From: Dysgonomonadaceae bacterium PH5-43
GTDB lineage: Bacteria > Bacteroidota > Bacteroidia > Bacteroidales > Azobacteroidaceae
Reading direction: 5' to 3'
NCBI GenBank assembly: GCA_029916745.1
Contig: JARXWK010000007.1
Location: 1 to 64,000, forward strand
DNA: 64,000 nt
The notes under the pieces were generated by a model. That model had not been told where the DNA came from. It did no database searches and worked only from the letters and a program-made list of their open reading frames with translations. The position numbers and the translations under genes were made by a program. Numbering within the stretch: the first letter of the stretch is position 1; every line of letters starts with the position of its first letter. Shown here piece after piece: positions 17,657 through 28,820 of this stretch.

Positions 17657-18121
17657 ATGTCAGTAAACAAAGTAATTTTATTAGGGAATGTAGGTAAAGA
17701 TCCCGATGTGAGATATATCGACAGTGGTGTCGCAGTTGCAAATCTAACTTTAGCTACTACCGAAAGAGGGTATAAAGCCGCAAATGGAACGCAGGTTCCA
17801 GATCGTACAGAGTGGCATAATATCGTTTTGTGGAGAGGCTTAGCTGAAATTGCCGAAAAATATATTCGCAAAGGTTCAAAAATCTATGTGGAGGGAAAAA
17901 TTCGAACTCGTAGCTATGACGACCAACAGGGCGTTAAGCGTTATGTTACGGAAGTTTGGGGAGACAGTCTTGAAATGTTGGATAGAAAGCCTGATGGGGC
18001 TCAAGCATCAAACAGAACTGTTGAAAATCAAGCTCCTCGGCAAACAACTCAGGTAAATCAATCGATTACGACGCCTCAGAGTAAGCCTTTAGAGGAAGAG
18101 GTAGATGATTTGCCTTTCTGA
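17657..18121 (+). CDS. ssb: Single-stranded DNA-binding protein
   Basis: A 154-residue protein with an N-terminal OB fold (1-110, MSVNKVILLGNVGKDPDVRY, TEWHNIVLW, KGSKIYVEGKIRTR), a Gln/Asn-rich flexible linker, and the acidic tip DDLPF that recruits repair and replication partners. It coats ssDNA as a tetramer. A terminator follows at once, so gldE is at least partly uncoupled. In Bacteroides genomes mutY is commonly found next to this gene; it is absent here. Confidence 0.97.
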   Translation: MSVNKVILLGNVGKDPDVRYIDSGVAVANLTLATTERGYKAANGTQVPDRTEWHNIVLWRGLAEIAEKYIRKGSKIYVEGKIRTRSYDDQQGVKRYVTEVWGDSLEMLDRKPDGAQASNRTVENQAPRQTTQVNQSITTPQSKPLEEEVDDLPF

Positions 18122-18130
18122 AAATTATTG

Positions 18131-18166
18131 ATAGTGCGAGTGTGAAAACTCGCACTATTTGTTTTT
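18131..18166 (+). terminator. Intrinsic terminator after ssb
   Basis: Perfect stem ATAGTGCGAGT / ACTCGCACTAT (18131-18141 and 18148-18158) with loop GTGAAA and a T-rich tail, ten bases after the ssb stop. Confidence 0.85.
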
Positions 18167-18178
18167 AATTTTAATTTT

Positions 18179-19489
18179 ATGGACTCAGACCATTTTACAT
18201 TTATATTATTAAACACTCAAGGTTATCCTTTAACTGTAACTTTCGTAATATCTTTACTCATATCAGCATTATTGTTATATATGTCTGCTCTTTTGTTGGG
18301 GGTAGATGCTGCTTTGCAATCACTAAGTATTGCTGATAAGGACGAACTCAAAGATATAAAATCTGATAAAAATGACTCGATACAGTCTCTTTTAGAAAAG
18401 ATAAATGAGACTCAAGTTGGTGTCTCTATATGGAGTAACGCTTTATTGATTGTCTCTGTAGTTCTTTGTTATTACGCTTTTGATGTGATAAACACTTTTG
18501 ATAATTCACTAATTAACCTATTTGTAGTGGGTGGTGTGTTGCTCGTGTTTATTATTGTTTGTGAACTGTTTCCGAAGGTGTATGCAAAAGCGGATCCAAT
18601 ACGTTTTTTAGAAAAAACACTTCCTTTTATATATGTGATAAATAAAATAACCTACCCTTTGGCTCGTTTAGTAGTAAAAGTGATAGACTATTCGGATTTT
18701 CAATCTCATAAAAAGGTTAATGATGTATCTGTTGATGATTTATCTAAAGCTTTAGAACTTACGTCTGATAATTTGAGTGAAGAGAAAGATATGCTCGAAG
18801 GTATTATTAATTTATACAATAAAACCGCAGCAGAGATAATGACTCCTCGTATGGATATAGCAAGTATAGATATTTCAGATGGTTTTGATAAGGTGTTGGC
18901 GTATGTTGTAGAGGTGGAATATTCGCGTATCCCAGTTTTTGAAAACAATGCAGATAATATAAAGGGGGTGCTTTATATAAAGGATTTACTCCCTTATTTG
19001 GATAAAAAAGAAGATTTTGAGTGGCAAAACTTAATTCGAGATGCTTTTTTTGTGCCAGAAACAAAAAAGATAGACGATTTATTAGATGAATTTAGAGCGA
19101 ACAAGAATCATATTGCTGTGGTTGTTGATGAGTATGGTGGTACTTCGGGTATAGTAACACTCGAAGATATTCTTGAAGAAATAGTAGGGGAGATTAATGA
19201 TGAGTACGATGACGAAGAAGAAGTTAAATATATTTGTCAAGATGATGGTTCTTATGTATTTATAGGAAAGATATTACTTACTGATTTTTTTAGAATAACA
19301 AATGTTGATTCTAAGCTCTTTGATGACTTAGAGGGTGAAATGGATACTCTTGCTGGTTTAATTCTTGAACTAAAAGGCGATTTTCCACAATTAAATGAGG
19401 TAATAGAGTATGGTAATTGTAAATTTACTATCTTGGAAATGGATAATAAACGTATCTTGAAGATAAGATTGGAGATTTTGAAAGATTGA
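18179..19489 (+). CDS. gldE: GldE-type membrane protein (CNNM/CorC family with CBS pair)
   Basis: A 436-residue protein: three to four membrane helices in a DUF21-type domain (about 17-160), a tandem CBS pair (about 215-345; AEIMTPRMDIASID, EYSRIPVFENNADNIKGVLYIKDLL, VVDEYGGTSGIVTLEDILEEIVGEI) and a C-terminal CorC/HlyC domain. Such proteins are linked to Mg2+/Co2+ transport, but the version encoded directly upstream of gldD is GldE, needed for gliding and T9SS function in Flavobacterium. The gldD neighbour 34 bases downstream supports this name. Here a role in T9SS assembly is inferred, not gliding as such. Confidence 0.88.
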   Translation: MDSDHFTFILLNTQGYPLTVTFVISLLISALLLYMSALLLGVDAALQSLSIADKDELKDIKSDKNDSIQSLLEKINETQVGVSIWSNALLIVSVVLCYYAFDVINTFDNSLINLFVVGGVLLVFIIVCELFPKVYAKADPIRFLEKTLPFIYVINKITYPLARLVVKVIDYSDFQSHKKVNDVSVDDLSKALELTSDNLSEEKDMLEGIINLYNKTAAEIMTPRMDIASIDISDGFDKVLAYVVEVEYSRIPVFENNADNIKGVLYIKDLLPYLDKKEDFEWQNLIRDAFFVPETKKIDDLLDEFRANKNHIAVVVDEYGGTSGIVTLEDILEEIVGEINDEYDDEEEVKYICQDDGSYVFIGKILLTDFFRITNVDSKLFDDLEGEMDTLAGLILELKGDFPQLNEVIEYGNCKFTILEMDNKRILKIRLEILKD

Positions 19490-19523
19490 TTGTAAACACA
19501 TTGTGCAAGGTAAATAATACGGT

Positions 19524-22099
<2,576 letters not shown>

Positions 22100-22102
22100 C
22101 TT

Positions 22103-22630
22103 ATGTACAAGCATATCTTAAAGAAAAAGGTGAAAAATCTTTATAAAGATATAGAAAGGAGAAATAACTTTCTTAACCTAAACGATATTAATTCTATCTT
22201 AGTATTGTTCGATACTTCTGATTATGATGAGGCTGATGCTTTTGTCGAGAAATTGATAAATATAAGTAAAACTGTAACTGTTTATGCTTTTAAGGGCAAG
22301 AGCGATACTTATGATTATTCCGATACACCTTATAATATAGTAACTGCGAAAGATGCGTTTGACTTCTTCGATAATAAAATGTCGGAAATAGGAGACAGGA
22401 TTGAAGGTAAAACTTATGATGCTGTTTTTGACCTTACCTTAGAACGTAATGTCCCTCTCGAATATTTGTTGGCAAGAGCTAATGCTAAAGTAAAAGTCGG
22501 GCTTAAAAAGAACGATCTTCCTCAGTATGATGTTTCTATCGTTATGCCTAATAAAACAGAAGAAGTGCTAACTATAAGTGAGCTTGGAAAACAAATAGTA
22601 TTCTATTTGCACAGTATAAAGACTAAGTAG
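22103..22630 (+). CDS. Conserved Bacteroidota protein of unknown function (DUF6913-like)
   Basis: A 175-residue cytoplasmic protein without signal peptide or membrane helix. It opens with a very basic helix (KHILKKKVKNLYKDIERRNN) followed by alternating beta/alpha segments (SILVLFDTSDYDEADAFVEKL, VTVYAFKG, YDAVFDLT, KVKVGLKK) that suggest a Rossmann-like fold. I believe it belongs to the small family found between ligA and dapA in Bacteroidales, annotated DUF6913, but I cannot confirm the number. It is three bases after ligA, so co-expressed. No catalytic motif seen. Confidence 0.65.
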   Translation: MYKHILKKKVKNLYKDIERRNNFLNLNDINSILVLFDTSDYDEADAFVEKLINISKTVTVYAFKGKSDTYDYSDTPYNIVTAKDAFDFFDNKMSEIGDRIEGKTYDAVFDLTLERNVPLEYLLARANAKVKVGLKKNDLPQYDVSIVMPNKTEEVLTISELGKQIVFYLHSIKTK

Positions 22631-22634
22631 TGTA

Positions 22635-22664
22635 TTTGCATATTGAAATAATTTACTAACTTTG
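22635..22664 (+). promoter_or_regulatory. dapA promoter
   Basis: TTTG at 22635-22638 and TAACTTTG at 22657-22664 with an 18-base spacer. Transcription would start about ten bases before the dapA start codon, leaving no room for a riboswitch. Confidence 0.65.
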
Positions 22665-22680
22665 CTACCTCAATTTAACA

Positions 22681-23580
22681 ATGCTAATGAGAAGAGTTAA
22701 TCTAAAAGGAATGGGGGTAGCCCTTATTACTCCATTCAAAACAGATGGAAGTGTAGATTTTGAAGCTTTATCGAGAGTTGTAGATTATCAGTTGCAAAAC
22801 GAAACTGACTATTTGGTAGTTCTTGGTACTACAGCCGAAACGCCTACTCTTACAGTCGAAGAGCAGAATAAAATAGTTCAATTGGTTATTACTAAGGTAA
22901 GCGGTAGAATTCCTATTGTATTAGGAGTTGGCGGTAATAATACTCATTCACTTGTTCAAAAACTTAAAACCGATGACTTTACAGGTATAGATGCAATCTT
23001 ATCTGTGGTTCCTTATTATAATAAACCATCGCAAGAAGGGATATATCAACATTATAAATGTATAGCAGAAGCTTCTCCTGTGCCTGTTGTGTTGTATAAT
23101 GTGCCAGGAAGAACAGGGGTTAATATGACTGCAGAAACAACTCTTCGAGTGGCGAAAGACTTCGATAATGTATGTGCCGTAAAAGAAGCTTCGGGAGATA
23201 TGAATCAGATTGGGAAGATTATCAAAAATAAACCTGCTGAATTTCAAGTAATATCAGGAGATGATGGTATAACATTCCCTCTAATTACTTTTGGGGCTGT
23301 TGGAGTAATATCTGTTATTGGTAATGCTTTCCCTAAAGAGTTTAGTCGTATGGTAAGATTAGCTTTGGCTGGAGACTATGAAAATGCCCTGTCAATACAC
23401 CAAAGTTTCAACGAATTGTTTGATTTGCTTTTTGTTGATGGTAATCCGGCTGGAGTAAAGAGTATGCTTAATATGATGGGCTTTATAGAGAATGAATTGC
23501 GTTTACCGCTAATGCCTACTCGTATTACTACTTACGAAACAATAAAAGAAATCTTGCAAGACCTTAATATTAAGTGTTGA
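22681..23580 (+). CDS. dapA: 4-hydroxy-tetrahydrodipicolinate synthase
   Basis: A 299-residue aldolase-fold enzyme that condenses pyruvate and aspartate semialdehyde, the first committed step to lysine and diaminopimelate. The Schiff-base Lys168 is in CAVKEASGD, the catalytic Tyr in VVLYNVPGRTG, and the N-terminal GMGVALITPF and GTTAETPTL motifs are present. A second in-frame ATG two codons later (22687) is an equally good start. The next gene follows after one base. Confidence 0.96.
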   Translation: MLMRRVNLKGMGVALITPFKTDGSVDFEALSRVVDYQLQNETDYLVVLGTTAETPTLTVEEQNKIVQLVITKVSGRIPIVLGVGGNNTHSLVQKLKTDDFTGIDAILSVVPYYNKPSQEGIYQHYKCIAEASPVPVVLYNVPGRTGVNMTAETTLRVAKDFDNVCAVKEASGDMNQIGKIIKNKPAEFQVISGDDGITFPLITFGAVGVISVIGNAFPKEFSRMVRLALAGDYENALSIHQSFNELFDLLFVDGNPAGVKSMLNMMGFIENELRLPLMPTRITTYETIKEILQDLNIKC

Positions 23581-23581
23581 G

Positions 23582-24061
23582 ATGGTTTCTCCTGACGAAT
23601 TAAAAGCTCGAGCTCTTAAAGATGCTCCTGCTTTTAAGCAATACTACAAAAAGAATAAAAAGAAATTAGAAAAGATGGACGATGAAGTTCATAGTCTACA
23701 TAGCGAGATTATGAGTAGAACCGACTGTCTTCAGTGTGCTAATTGTTGTAAAAGCCTTGGTCCGGCAATTACGGATAAAGATATTGAAAGGTTAGCGAAG
23801 GCGTTGCGTATTAAACCTTCGGAGATTGTTGAACAATATTTGAGAGTTGACGAAGATGGCGATTATGTTTTTAAGACAATGCCTTGTCCTTTTCTGATGC
23901 CCGACAATTATTGCTCAGTATACGAAAGTCGCCCTAAAGCTTGTCGTGAATATCCTCATACCGATAGGAAAAAGTTTTCTCAAATATATAATCTTACAGT
24001 AAAGAATGCGAGTACTTGCCCTGTGGCGTATGAAGTTTTGAGTTCTCTCTGTAAAAAATAA
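23582..24061 (+). CDS. YkgJ-family cysteine cluster protein
   Basis: A 159-residue protein with the family's cysteine pattern: CLQCANCCKSLG (about 48-59), CPFLMPDNYCSVYESRPKAC (about 100-119) and a last Cys in STCPVAY. These eight or so cysteines are thought to bind Zn2+ or an iron-sulfur cluster; no enzymatic role is established. The first 45 residues are a charged helix. It is coupled to dapA with a one-base gap and ends at a strong terminator. Family assignment good, function unknown. Confidence 0.85.
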   Translation: MVSPDELKARALKDAPAFKQYYKKNKKKLEKMDDEVHSLHSEIMSRTDCLQCANCCKSLGPAITDKDIERLAKALRIKPSEIVEQYLRVDEDGDYVFKTMPCPFLMPDNYCSVYESRPKACREYPHTDRKKFSQIYNLTVKNASTCPVAYEVLSSLCKK

Positions 24062-24111
24062 AAGAGGTGCTAATTGTTAGTTTAAACACAGTTCAGCACC
24101 TCTTCTTTATT
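24062..24111 (+). terminator. Intrinsic terminator after the YkgJ-type gene
   Basis: Stem AAGAGGTGCT / AGCACCTCTT with a 23-base loop and T-rich tail, starting right after the stop codon. It faces the end of aqpZ on the other strand. Confidence 0.8.
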
Positions 24112-24131
24112 AATTAAATCTTATCGTTTTC

Positions 24132-24830
24132 TTACTTTTTGCAAGATATTGCTTTGTAAACAAAAGCAGCCAAAGCAGCACCAACAATAGGAGCTACAAT
24201 AAATACCCAAAGTTGAGGTCGCGCAAAATCATTTTCAGAAAAGATAGCTTGACTGATAGAGCGAGCAGGGTTTACAGAAGTGTTAGTTAAAGGAATACTC
24301 ACTAAGTGAATTAGAGTAAGAGTAAGACCGATAGCTAAACCTGCAAATCCAGGAGTAGATACTTTGTCTGTTACGCCTAAAATTACAATCAGGAAGATAA
24401 ATGTTAATACCATCTCAATAACAAAAGCTCCAATCATAGAAGTTTGAAGATAACCTCCTGCTACGTCGGTAGAACTAAAAAAATCGCCAAAGCCGTTAGC
24501 CGCAAAAGTGCCTTTAGTCATTCCGGTTTGAGCTACAATAAACGCCATTAAAGCAGCTGCTAAAATACCGCCGATGATTTGAGCCGCAATGTAAACGCCT
24601 AAATCTTTACCCGACATTCTGCCTGCGCAGAAAACGCCAACCGATACGGCAGGGTTTAAGTGTGCTCCCGAAATATTACCTATCCCGTAAGCCATAGCAA
24701 CAACAGTTAAACCGAAAGCTATTGCTACTCCTAAAAAACCTACACTGCCAAATATTGCAGTTCCGCAACCGCCCAATACTAAAACAAATGTGCCGATAAG
24801 TTCGGCCGTGAATTTTTGACTTGTTTTCAT
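24132..24830 (-). CDS. aqpZ: Aquaporin Z-type channel
   Basis: A 232-residue MIP-family channel with six membrane helices and the two pore half-helices: HLNPAVSVG in the first half and SVNPARSIS in the second, the latter containing the selectivity-filter Arg. Such channels pass water, and AqpZ types exclude glycerol. Monocistronic; a -7 box TATTTTTG is present on the minus strand at 24867-24860. Length and motifs are standard. Confidence 0.94.
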   Translation of the reverse strand: MKTSQKFTAELIGTFVLVLGGCGTAIFGSVGFLGVAIAFGLTVVAMAYGIGNISGAHLNPAVSVGVFCAGRMSGKDLGVYIAAQIIGGILAAALMAFIVAQTGMTKGTFAANGFGDFFSSTDVAGGYLQTSMIGAFVIEMVLTFIFLIVILGVTDKVSTPGFAGLAIGLTLTLIHLVSIPLTNTSVNPARSISQAIFSENDFARPQLWVFIVAPIVGAALAAFVYKAISCKK

Positions 24831-24954
24831 ATAAAATGATAATTAAAAATTAGAGCGAGCAAAAATAAGTAAAAATATTATATTCTCATAAAAACTGATT
24901 GAATACTTCTTTGTCTTTGCCTTAATTATTCCTATTCCTGTAGGACTTATCTCT

Positions 24955-24980
24955 GTAGACGCGGCACGCCACGTCTCTAC
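24955..24980. repeat. REP-like imperfect palindrome
   Basis: GTAGACGCGGCACGCCACG followed by TCTCTAC forms an imperfect palindrome of the type GTAGAGACG..CGTCTCTAC that is scattered in many bacterial genomes. Only one copy is visible in this window, in the gap upstream of array R2. Confidence 0.5.
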
Positions 24981-25049
24981 TGTGCATTGCGATTGGCTTC
25001 GCTTTGCGCTAACTTTTAGTTTTTATCTTTTAGTTTTTATCTTGTGAAA

Positions 25050-25318
25050 CACAAAGCTTCACTTAGGGTCGTCTCTCTACTGAGATACCCCTTCTCTCTC
25101 TTAGTAGAAAGGCGAGGTGTATCTACTAAGAAAGGCGGGGTGCTTTAAGTATAAAGACGGAGAGGTTCGACTAAGAGCAACAGGGGGTATCTCTTAAGAA
25201 CGACAGGGGGTATCTACTAAGAGAGACACCGGGTCTCTAATAAGAAGCAACTCGCCTTTCTACTAAGAGCTACGATGGAGTTCTACTGAGGACGGCGAAG
25301 TGCTTCATAAGAGAGATA
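25050..25318 (+). repeat. Dispersed tandem-hairpin array, copy R2 (diverged)
   Basis: Same head (ACAAAGCTTCACTTAGGGTC) and same TCTACTAAGA cores as R1, R3 and R4, but the order and content of the variable parts differ and at least one unit is inverted (CTCTCTTAGTAGAAAGG near 25096-25112). It is an older or rearranged copy in the 860-base gap between aqpZ and the ferredoxin. The rest of that gap (25319-25634) is AT-rich and shows nothing I can name. Confidence 0.85.
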
Positions 25319-25634
25319 TAGCTGTCCATTTATCCAGTCGCTCACTATTACGCTCTTCTCCGAGAGTTAAGAAATTACAGATAGTTGTCTGTTGGAGTAG
25401 TTTCCTTACACTCTTGCTTCCGCTCTTAAATTAAGCAAAGGGTCTATAATATCAAAATAATAGAGAAAAGAGAAGTCTTATAAAAATAAGTAAGTAGAGA
25501 AAATGTCGAGAATTTGTGCAAAATAGAAAAAAGAAGAAAGATAAAGCTTTCGCTGAATAGTTACGGTTGAGTAGTTTCATTTATTTTGAATGAATTTAAA
25601 CAAGCGTGAAGTGCTTAATTTTACTTTTTATATT

Positions 25635-25665
25635 TTTGGTTTATGTTTTTCTTGTCTTACCTTTG
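25635..25665 (+). promoter_or_regulatory. Ferredoxin promoter
   Basis: TTTG at 25635-25638, 19-base spacer, TACCTTTG at 25658-25665. This sets the start of the message at about 25672 and rules out the upstream in-frame ATG at 25643. Confidence 0.8.
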
Positions 25666-25693
25666 TGTGGTATTAACTTTTAAGATTAAAGAA

Positions 25694-25861
25694 ATGGCTT
25701 ACGTAATTACTGATGATTGTATCGCTTGTGGTAGTTGTATTGATGAATGTCCTGTAGGAGCTATCTCTGAAGGAGATATTTATTCTATAGATCCTGAAAC
25801 TTGTACTGATTGTGGTACTTGTGCAGATGTTTGTCCTTCGGAAGCGATTCATCCCGAATAA
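25694..25861 (+). CDS. 2[4Fe-4S] ferredoxin
   Basis: A 55-residue clostridial-type ferredoxin with two clusters: CIACGSCIDECP (residues about 9-20) and CTDCGTCADVCP (about 36-47). It is a low-potential electron carrier for reactions such as pyruvate:ferredoxin oxidoreductase and hydrogenases in anaerobes. The start at 25694 (MAYVITDDC) is chosen because the promoter lies downstream of the alternative start. Single-gene transcript ending at a strong hairpin. Confidence 0.96.
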   Translation: MAYVITDDCIACGSCIDECPVGAISEGDIYSIDPETCTDCGTCADVCPSEAIHPE

Positions 25862-25884
25862 TCTCTGAATAAAGAGATGAGGTT

Positions 25885-25914
25885 AAAAGGCACTCGACAG
25901 AGTGCCTTTTTTTG
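25885..25914 (+). terminator. Ferredoxin terminator
   Basis: Perfect stem AAAAGGCACTC / GAGTGCCTTTT, loop GACA, T tail. Confidence 0.92.
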
Positions 25915-26003
25915 TTTAAATGAACCGATGTTAACTAACAATGCTTAATGATTGGTTGTAGAGATTTTTTTGTTTAACCGTTAAAAACTTAACATAGTTT
26001 GTG

Positions 26004-26033
26004 TTTGTTATTGAGATTAAGAATATAAATTTG
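26004..26033 (+). promoter_or_regulatory. Promoter of the P-type ATPase gene
   Basis: TTTG at 26004-26007, 18-base spacer, TAAATTTG at 26026-26033, so the ATG at 26055 is the start rather than the GTG at 26001. Confidence 0.65.
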
Positions 26034-26054
26034 TGCCTTATTAAATTTCTTACA

Positions 26055-28721
26055 ATGTTACAAACAAAACAATATTATAATTTATCGGAAGATGTTGTAG
26101 CCGATAATCTAAAAACATCGCTTGTTGACGGAATAAACAGCTCGGAAGTGGTGAAACTACAGAGCGAATATGGATATAACGAGTTTGCTAAAAAGAAATC
26201 GAAAAGTTTAATAATAAGATTTATAGAGCAATTCAAAAGTTTTATGATTATAATACTTTTAATTGCTGCGGCAATATCCGGAATTACAGGATATCTTCAC
26301 GGCGAAGGTTTTGTTGATGCTATAATAATATTGATAATAGTATTTATTAACGCTCTTATCGGACTTGTTCAGGAAACGAAAGCCGAAAAATCGTTAGAGG
26401 CTCTCGAAAAAATGTCGGCACCTCAATGTAAAGTTATACGAGATGGAAAAGTAATAGTAGTGTCGTCTAAAGAATTAGTTCCTGGCGATGTGGTTGTTTT
26501 AGACACAGGCGATGCCGTTCCTGCCGACCTTCGTTTAATAGAGGCTGTTAATCTTAAGATACAAGAAGCTGCACTTACCGGAGAGTCGGTTCCGGTAGAA
26601 AAATATACAAGTGTAATAGTTAAACAAGATATGCCTATTGGCGATCAAAATAATATTGCTTTTTCGTCTACCAATGTGGTGTACGGACGAGGCAAAGGTA
26701 TTGTTATTCGCACTGGTATGCAAACCGAAGTCGGAAAGATTGCTTCAATGCTTCAGTCGGTGCCTAATGAACAGACTCCTTTGCAAAAGAAATTAGATAA
26801 ACTTGGAAAAAACTTGGGAGTTGCTGCTCTTATTATCTGCGCTCTTATTTTTATTGTTGGAGTGCTGTATGGAAACGACTTACTTTCTATGTTTATGATA
26901 GCAGTAAGTTTGGCTGTGGCTGCTATACCTGAGGGTTTGCCAGCTGTGTCGACTATTGTTTTGGCTGTTGGAGTACAACGTTTGGCTAAAAAGAATGCAA
27001 TAGTTCGTAATCTTCCTTCGGTGGAAACTTTAGGAAGTACTAATATTATCTGTTCAGACAAAACCGGTACGCTCACTCAGAATAAGATGACTGTCGTTAA
27101 GGTGGTTACTTCTTCAGATAGCAATACCGATAATATGCAACTCATAAAGATTGCGGTTTTAGCTAACGATGCTAAACTTACCGAAGAAGGCGATTCTTAT
27201 ACAACTACAGGCGACCCAACAGAAACGGCTTTGATAGATTTAGGGATTAAGAATGGGTTTAATAAAAATGTTGAGGATAAGAATTTCCTAAGAGTTGCCG
27301 AAGTTCCTTTCGATTCGGAACGTAAGATGATGACTACAGTTCATAAAACTCAAGATAGCTATCTGGTTTGTACTAAAGGTGGTGTAGACGAACTTCTTGC
27401 TTGTTCTTCTCATATATTAGAGAATGGAAAAATAGAACTGTTAACCGAAGAGAAGAAGGCTTTCATTTGTAAGGAAAACCAAAATCTGGCAGAAGAGGCT
27501 TTGCGTGTGCTTGCTATGGGGTACAAAACACTTGAAGCTGTTCCCGCAGAAACAACAAGTGATGCCTTAGAGCACGGTATTGTGTTTGTTGGTATAGTAG
27601 GAATGATAGATCCTCCTCGTGTGGAAGTTAAAGATGCGGTAGAGAAATGTAACACAGCGGGCATTAAGCCTATAATGATTACAGGAGATCATCTTGTAAC
27701 TGCAAAAGCTATTGCGGCACAGTTAAGTATCCTTCAATCGGGAGATTTGGCAATTACGGGTGCAGAGTTAGAGAAAATGTCAGATGAAGAACTATTAAAG
27801 AAGGTAAATCTTATATCGGTTTATGCTCGAACATCGCCCGAACATAAAATGAGGATAGTTAAAGCTTTGCAAACAAAAGGTTTTATAGTTGCGATGACTG
27901 GTGATGGAGTAAATGACGCTCCTGCTCTTAAGATGTCGGACATTGGTGTGGCGATGGGAATTACAGGTACTGATGTTTCTAAAGAAGCGGCTGATATTGT
28001 TCTTACAGATGATAATTTTTCTACTATAGTTTCTTCGGTAGAAGAAGGAAGACGTATTTATGACAATATTATTAAGGCGATTGAGTTTCTTTTATCTTGT
28101 AATATAGGTGAGATTGTAGTACTCTTGGTTGCTGTTATGGCTAATTGGGCAACTCCTTTGTTGCCAATACATATATTGTGGATTAACTTAATCACAGATA
28201 GTTTGCCAGCTTTGGCTTTAAGTGTCGATCCTGCGGCTCCAGATGTGATGAAAAAGAAGCCTATCGACTCTAAAAAGAATATACTTAATAAGCGTTTTAC
28301 TGCTTTATTGCTATTTCAAGGGTTGATGATAGGGCTTTTAGCACTTGCGGCTTATCAAATAGGACTGAAAACATCTCCTGTTTATGCTGATGCTTTAGAA
28401 AACGCAAGGGCTATGTGTTTCTCGGTGCTTGCATTCTCTCAATTATTCCACGTTTTTAACATCAGATCAAATACACGTTCGGCATTCTCTAACCTATTTA
28501 CAAACAAATATCTCTGGGGAGCAATTGCAGTTTCGGTTTTGCTTATGCTGATAGTTCTTACAGTTCCTTATCTTCACGATATATTCCATATCGGACATAT
28601 AACTAATGTACAATGGTTGTGGGTGGGTTTATTGTCTGTTGCGCCTATTGTTATCGTAGAAATAGTGAAACTTATTGAGCGAGTGGTAAATAAAGGTAAG
28701 AGTATATTCGATAGGGATTAA
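26055..28721 (+). CDS. P-type Ca2+-transporting ATPase (PMCA/SERCA-like)
   Basis: About 888 residues from 26055. P-type ATPase with the actuator motif LTGES, PEGLP in the fourth membrane helix, the phosphorylated Asp335 in CSDKTGTLT, the nucleotide-binding region, and the hinge TGDGVNDAPALK. The C-terminal helices (about 690-880) are of the type II cation-pump form. It probably exports Ca2+ (or possibly Mn2+) from the cytoplasm. It stands alone between its promoter and a terminator. Ion specificity is inferred from the family only. Confidence 0.9.
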   Translation: MLQTKQYYNLSEDVVADNLKTSLVDGINSSEVVKLQSEYGYNEFAKKKSKSLIIRFIEQFKSFMIIILLIAAAISGITGYLHGEGFVDAIIILIIVFINALIGLVQETKAEKSLEALEKMSAPQCKVIRDGKVIVVSSKELVPGDVVVLDTGDAVPADLRLIEAVNLKIQEAALTGESVPVEKYTSVIVKQDMPIGDQNNIAFSSTNVVYGRGKGIVIRTGMQTEVGKIASMLQSVPNEQTPLQKKLDKLGKNLGVAALIICALIFIVGVLYGNDLLSMFMIAVSLAVAAIPEGLPAVSTIVLAVGVQRLAKKNAIVRNLPSVETLGSTNIICSDKTGTLTQNKMTVVKVVTSSDSNTDNMQLIKIAVLANDAKLTEEGDSYTTTGDPTETALIDLGIKNGFNKNVEDKNFLRVAEVPFDSERKMMTTVHKTQDSYLVCTKGGVDELLACSSHILENGKIELLTEEKKAFICKENQNLAEEALRVLAMGYKTLEAVPAETTSDALEHGIVFVGIVGMIDPPRVEVKDAVEKCNTAGIKPIMITGDHLVTAKAIAAQLSILQSGDLAITGAELEKMSDEELLKKVNLISVYARTSPEHKMRIVKALQTKGFIVAMTGDGVNDAPALKMSDIGVAMGITGTDVSKEAADIVLTDDNFSTIVSSVEEGRRIYDNIIKAIEFLLSCNIGEIVVLLVAVMANWATPLLPIHILWINLITDSLPALALSVDPAAPDVMKKKPIDSKKNILNKRFTALLLFQGLMIGLLALAAYQIGLKTSPVYADALENARAMCFSVLAFSQLFHVFNIRSNTRSAFSNLFTNKYLWGAIAVSVLLMLIVLTVPYLHDIFHIGHITNVQWLWVGLLSVAPIVIVEIVKLIERVVNKGKSIFDRD

Positions 28722-28754
28722 GATTAATGATACCTTTCTTATAATAGTAAAATA

Positions 28755-28794
28755 AAAAAGGCACGAAACAAGTGAGATTGTTCCGTGCCTTTTT
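28755..28794 (+). terminator. Terminator between the ATPase and prs
   Basis: Stem AAAAGGCACG..ACAA / TTGT..CGTGCCTTTT with A and T runs on both sides; it can serve the ATPase gene (+) and prs (-). Confidence 0.88.
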
Positions 28795-28820
28795 ATTATT
28801 TATGTTATTTAGCCTAAATC

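Noticed and set aside
22631-22680. Lysine riboswitch ahead of dapA
   Set aside because: The promoter leaves a leader of about ten bases, far too short.
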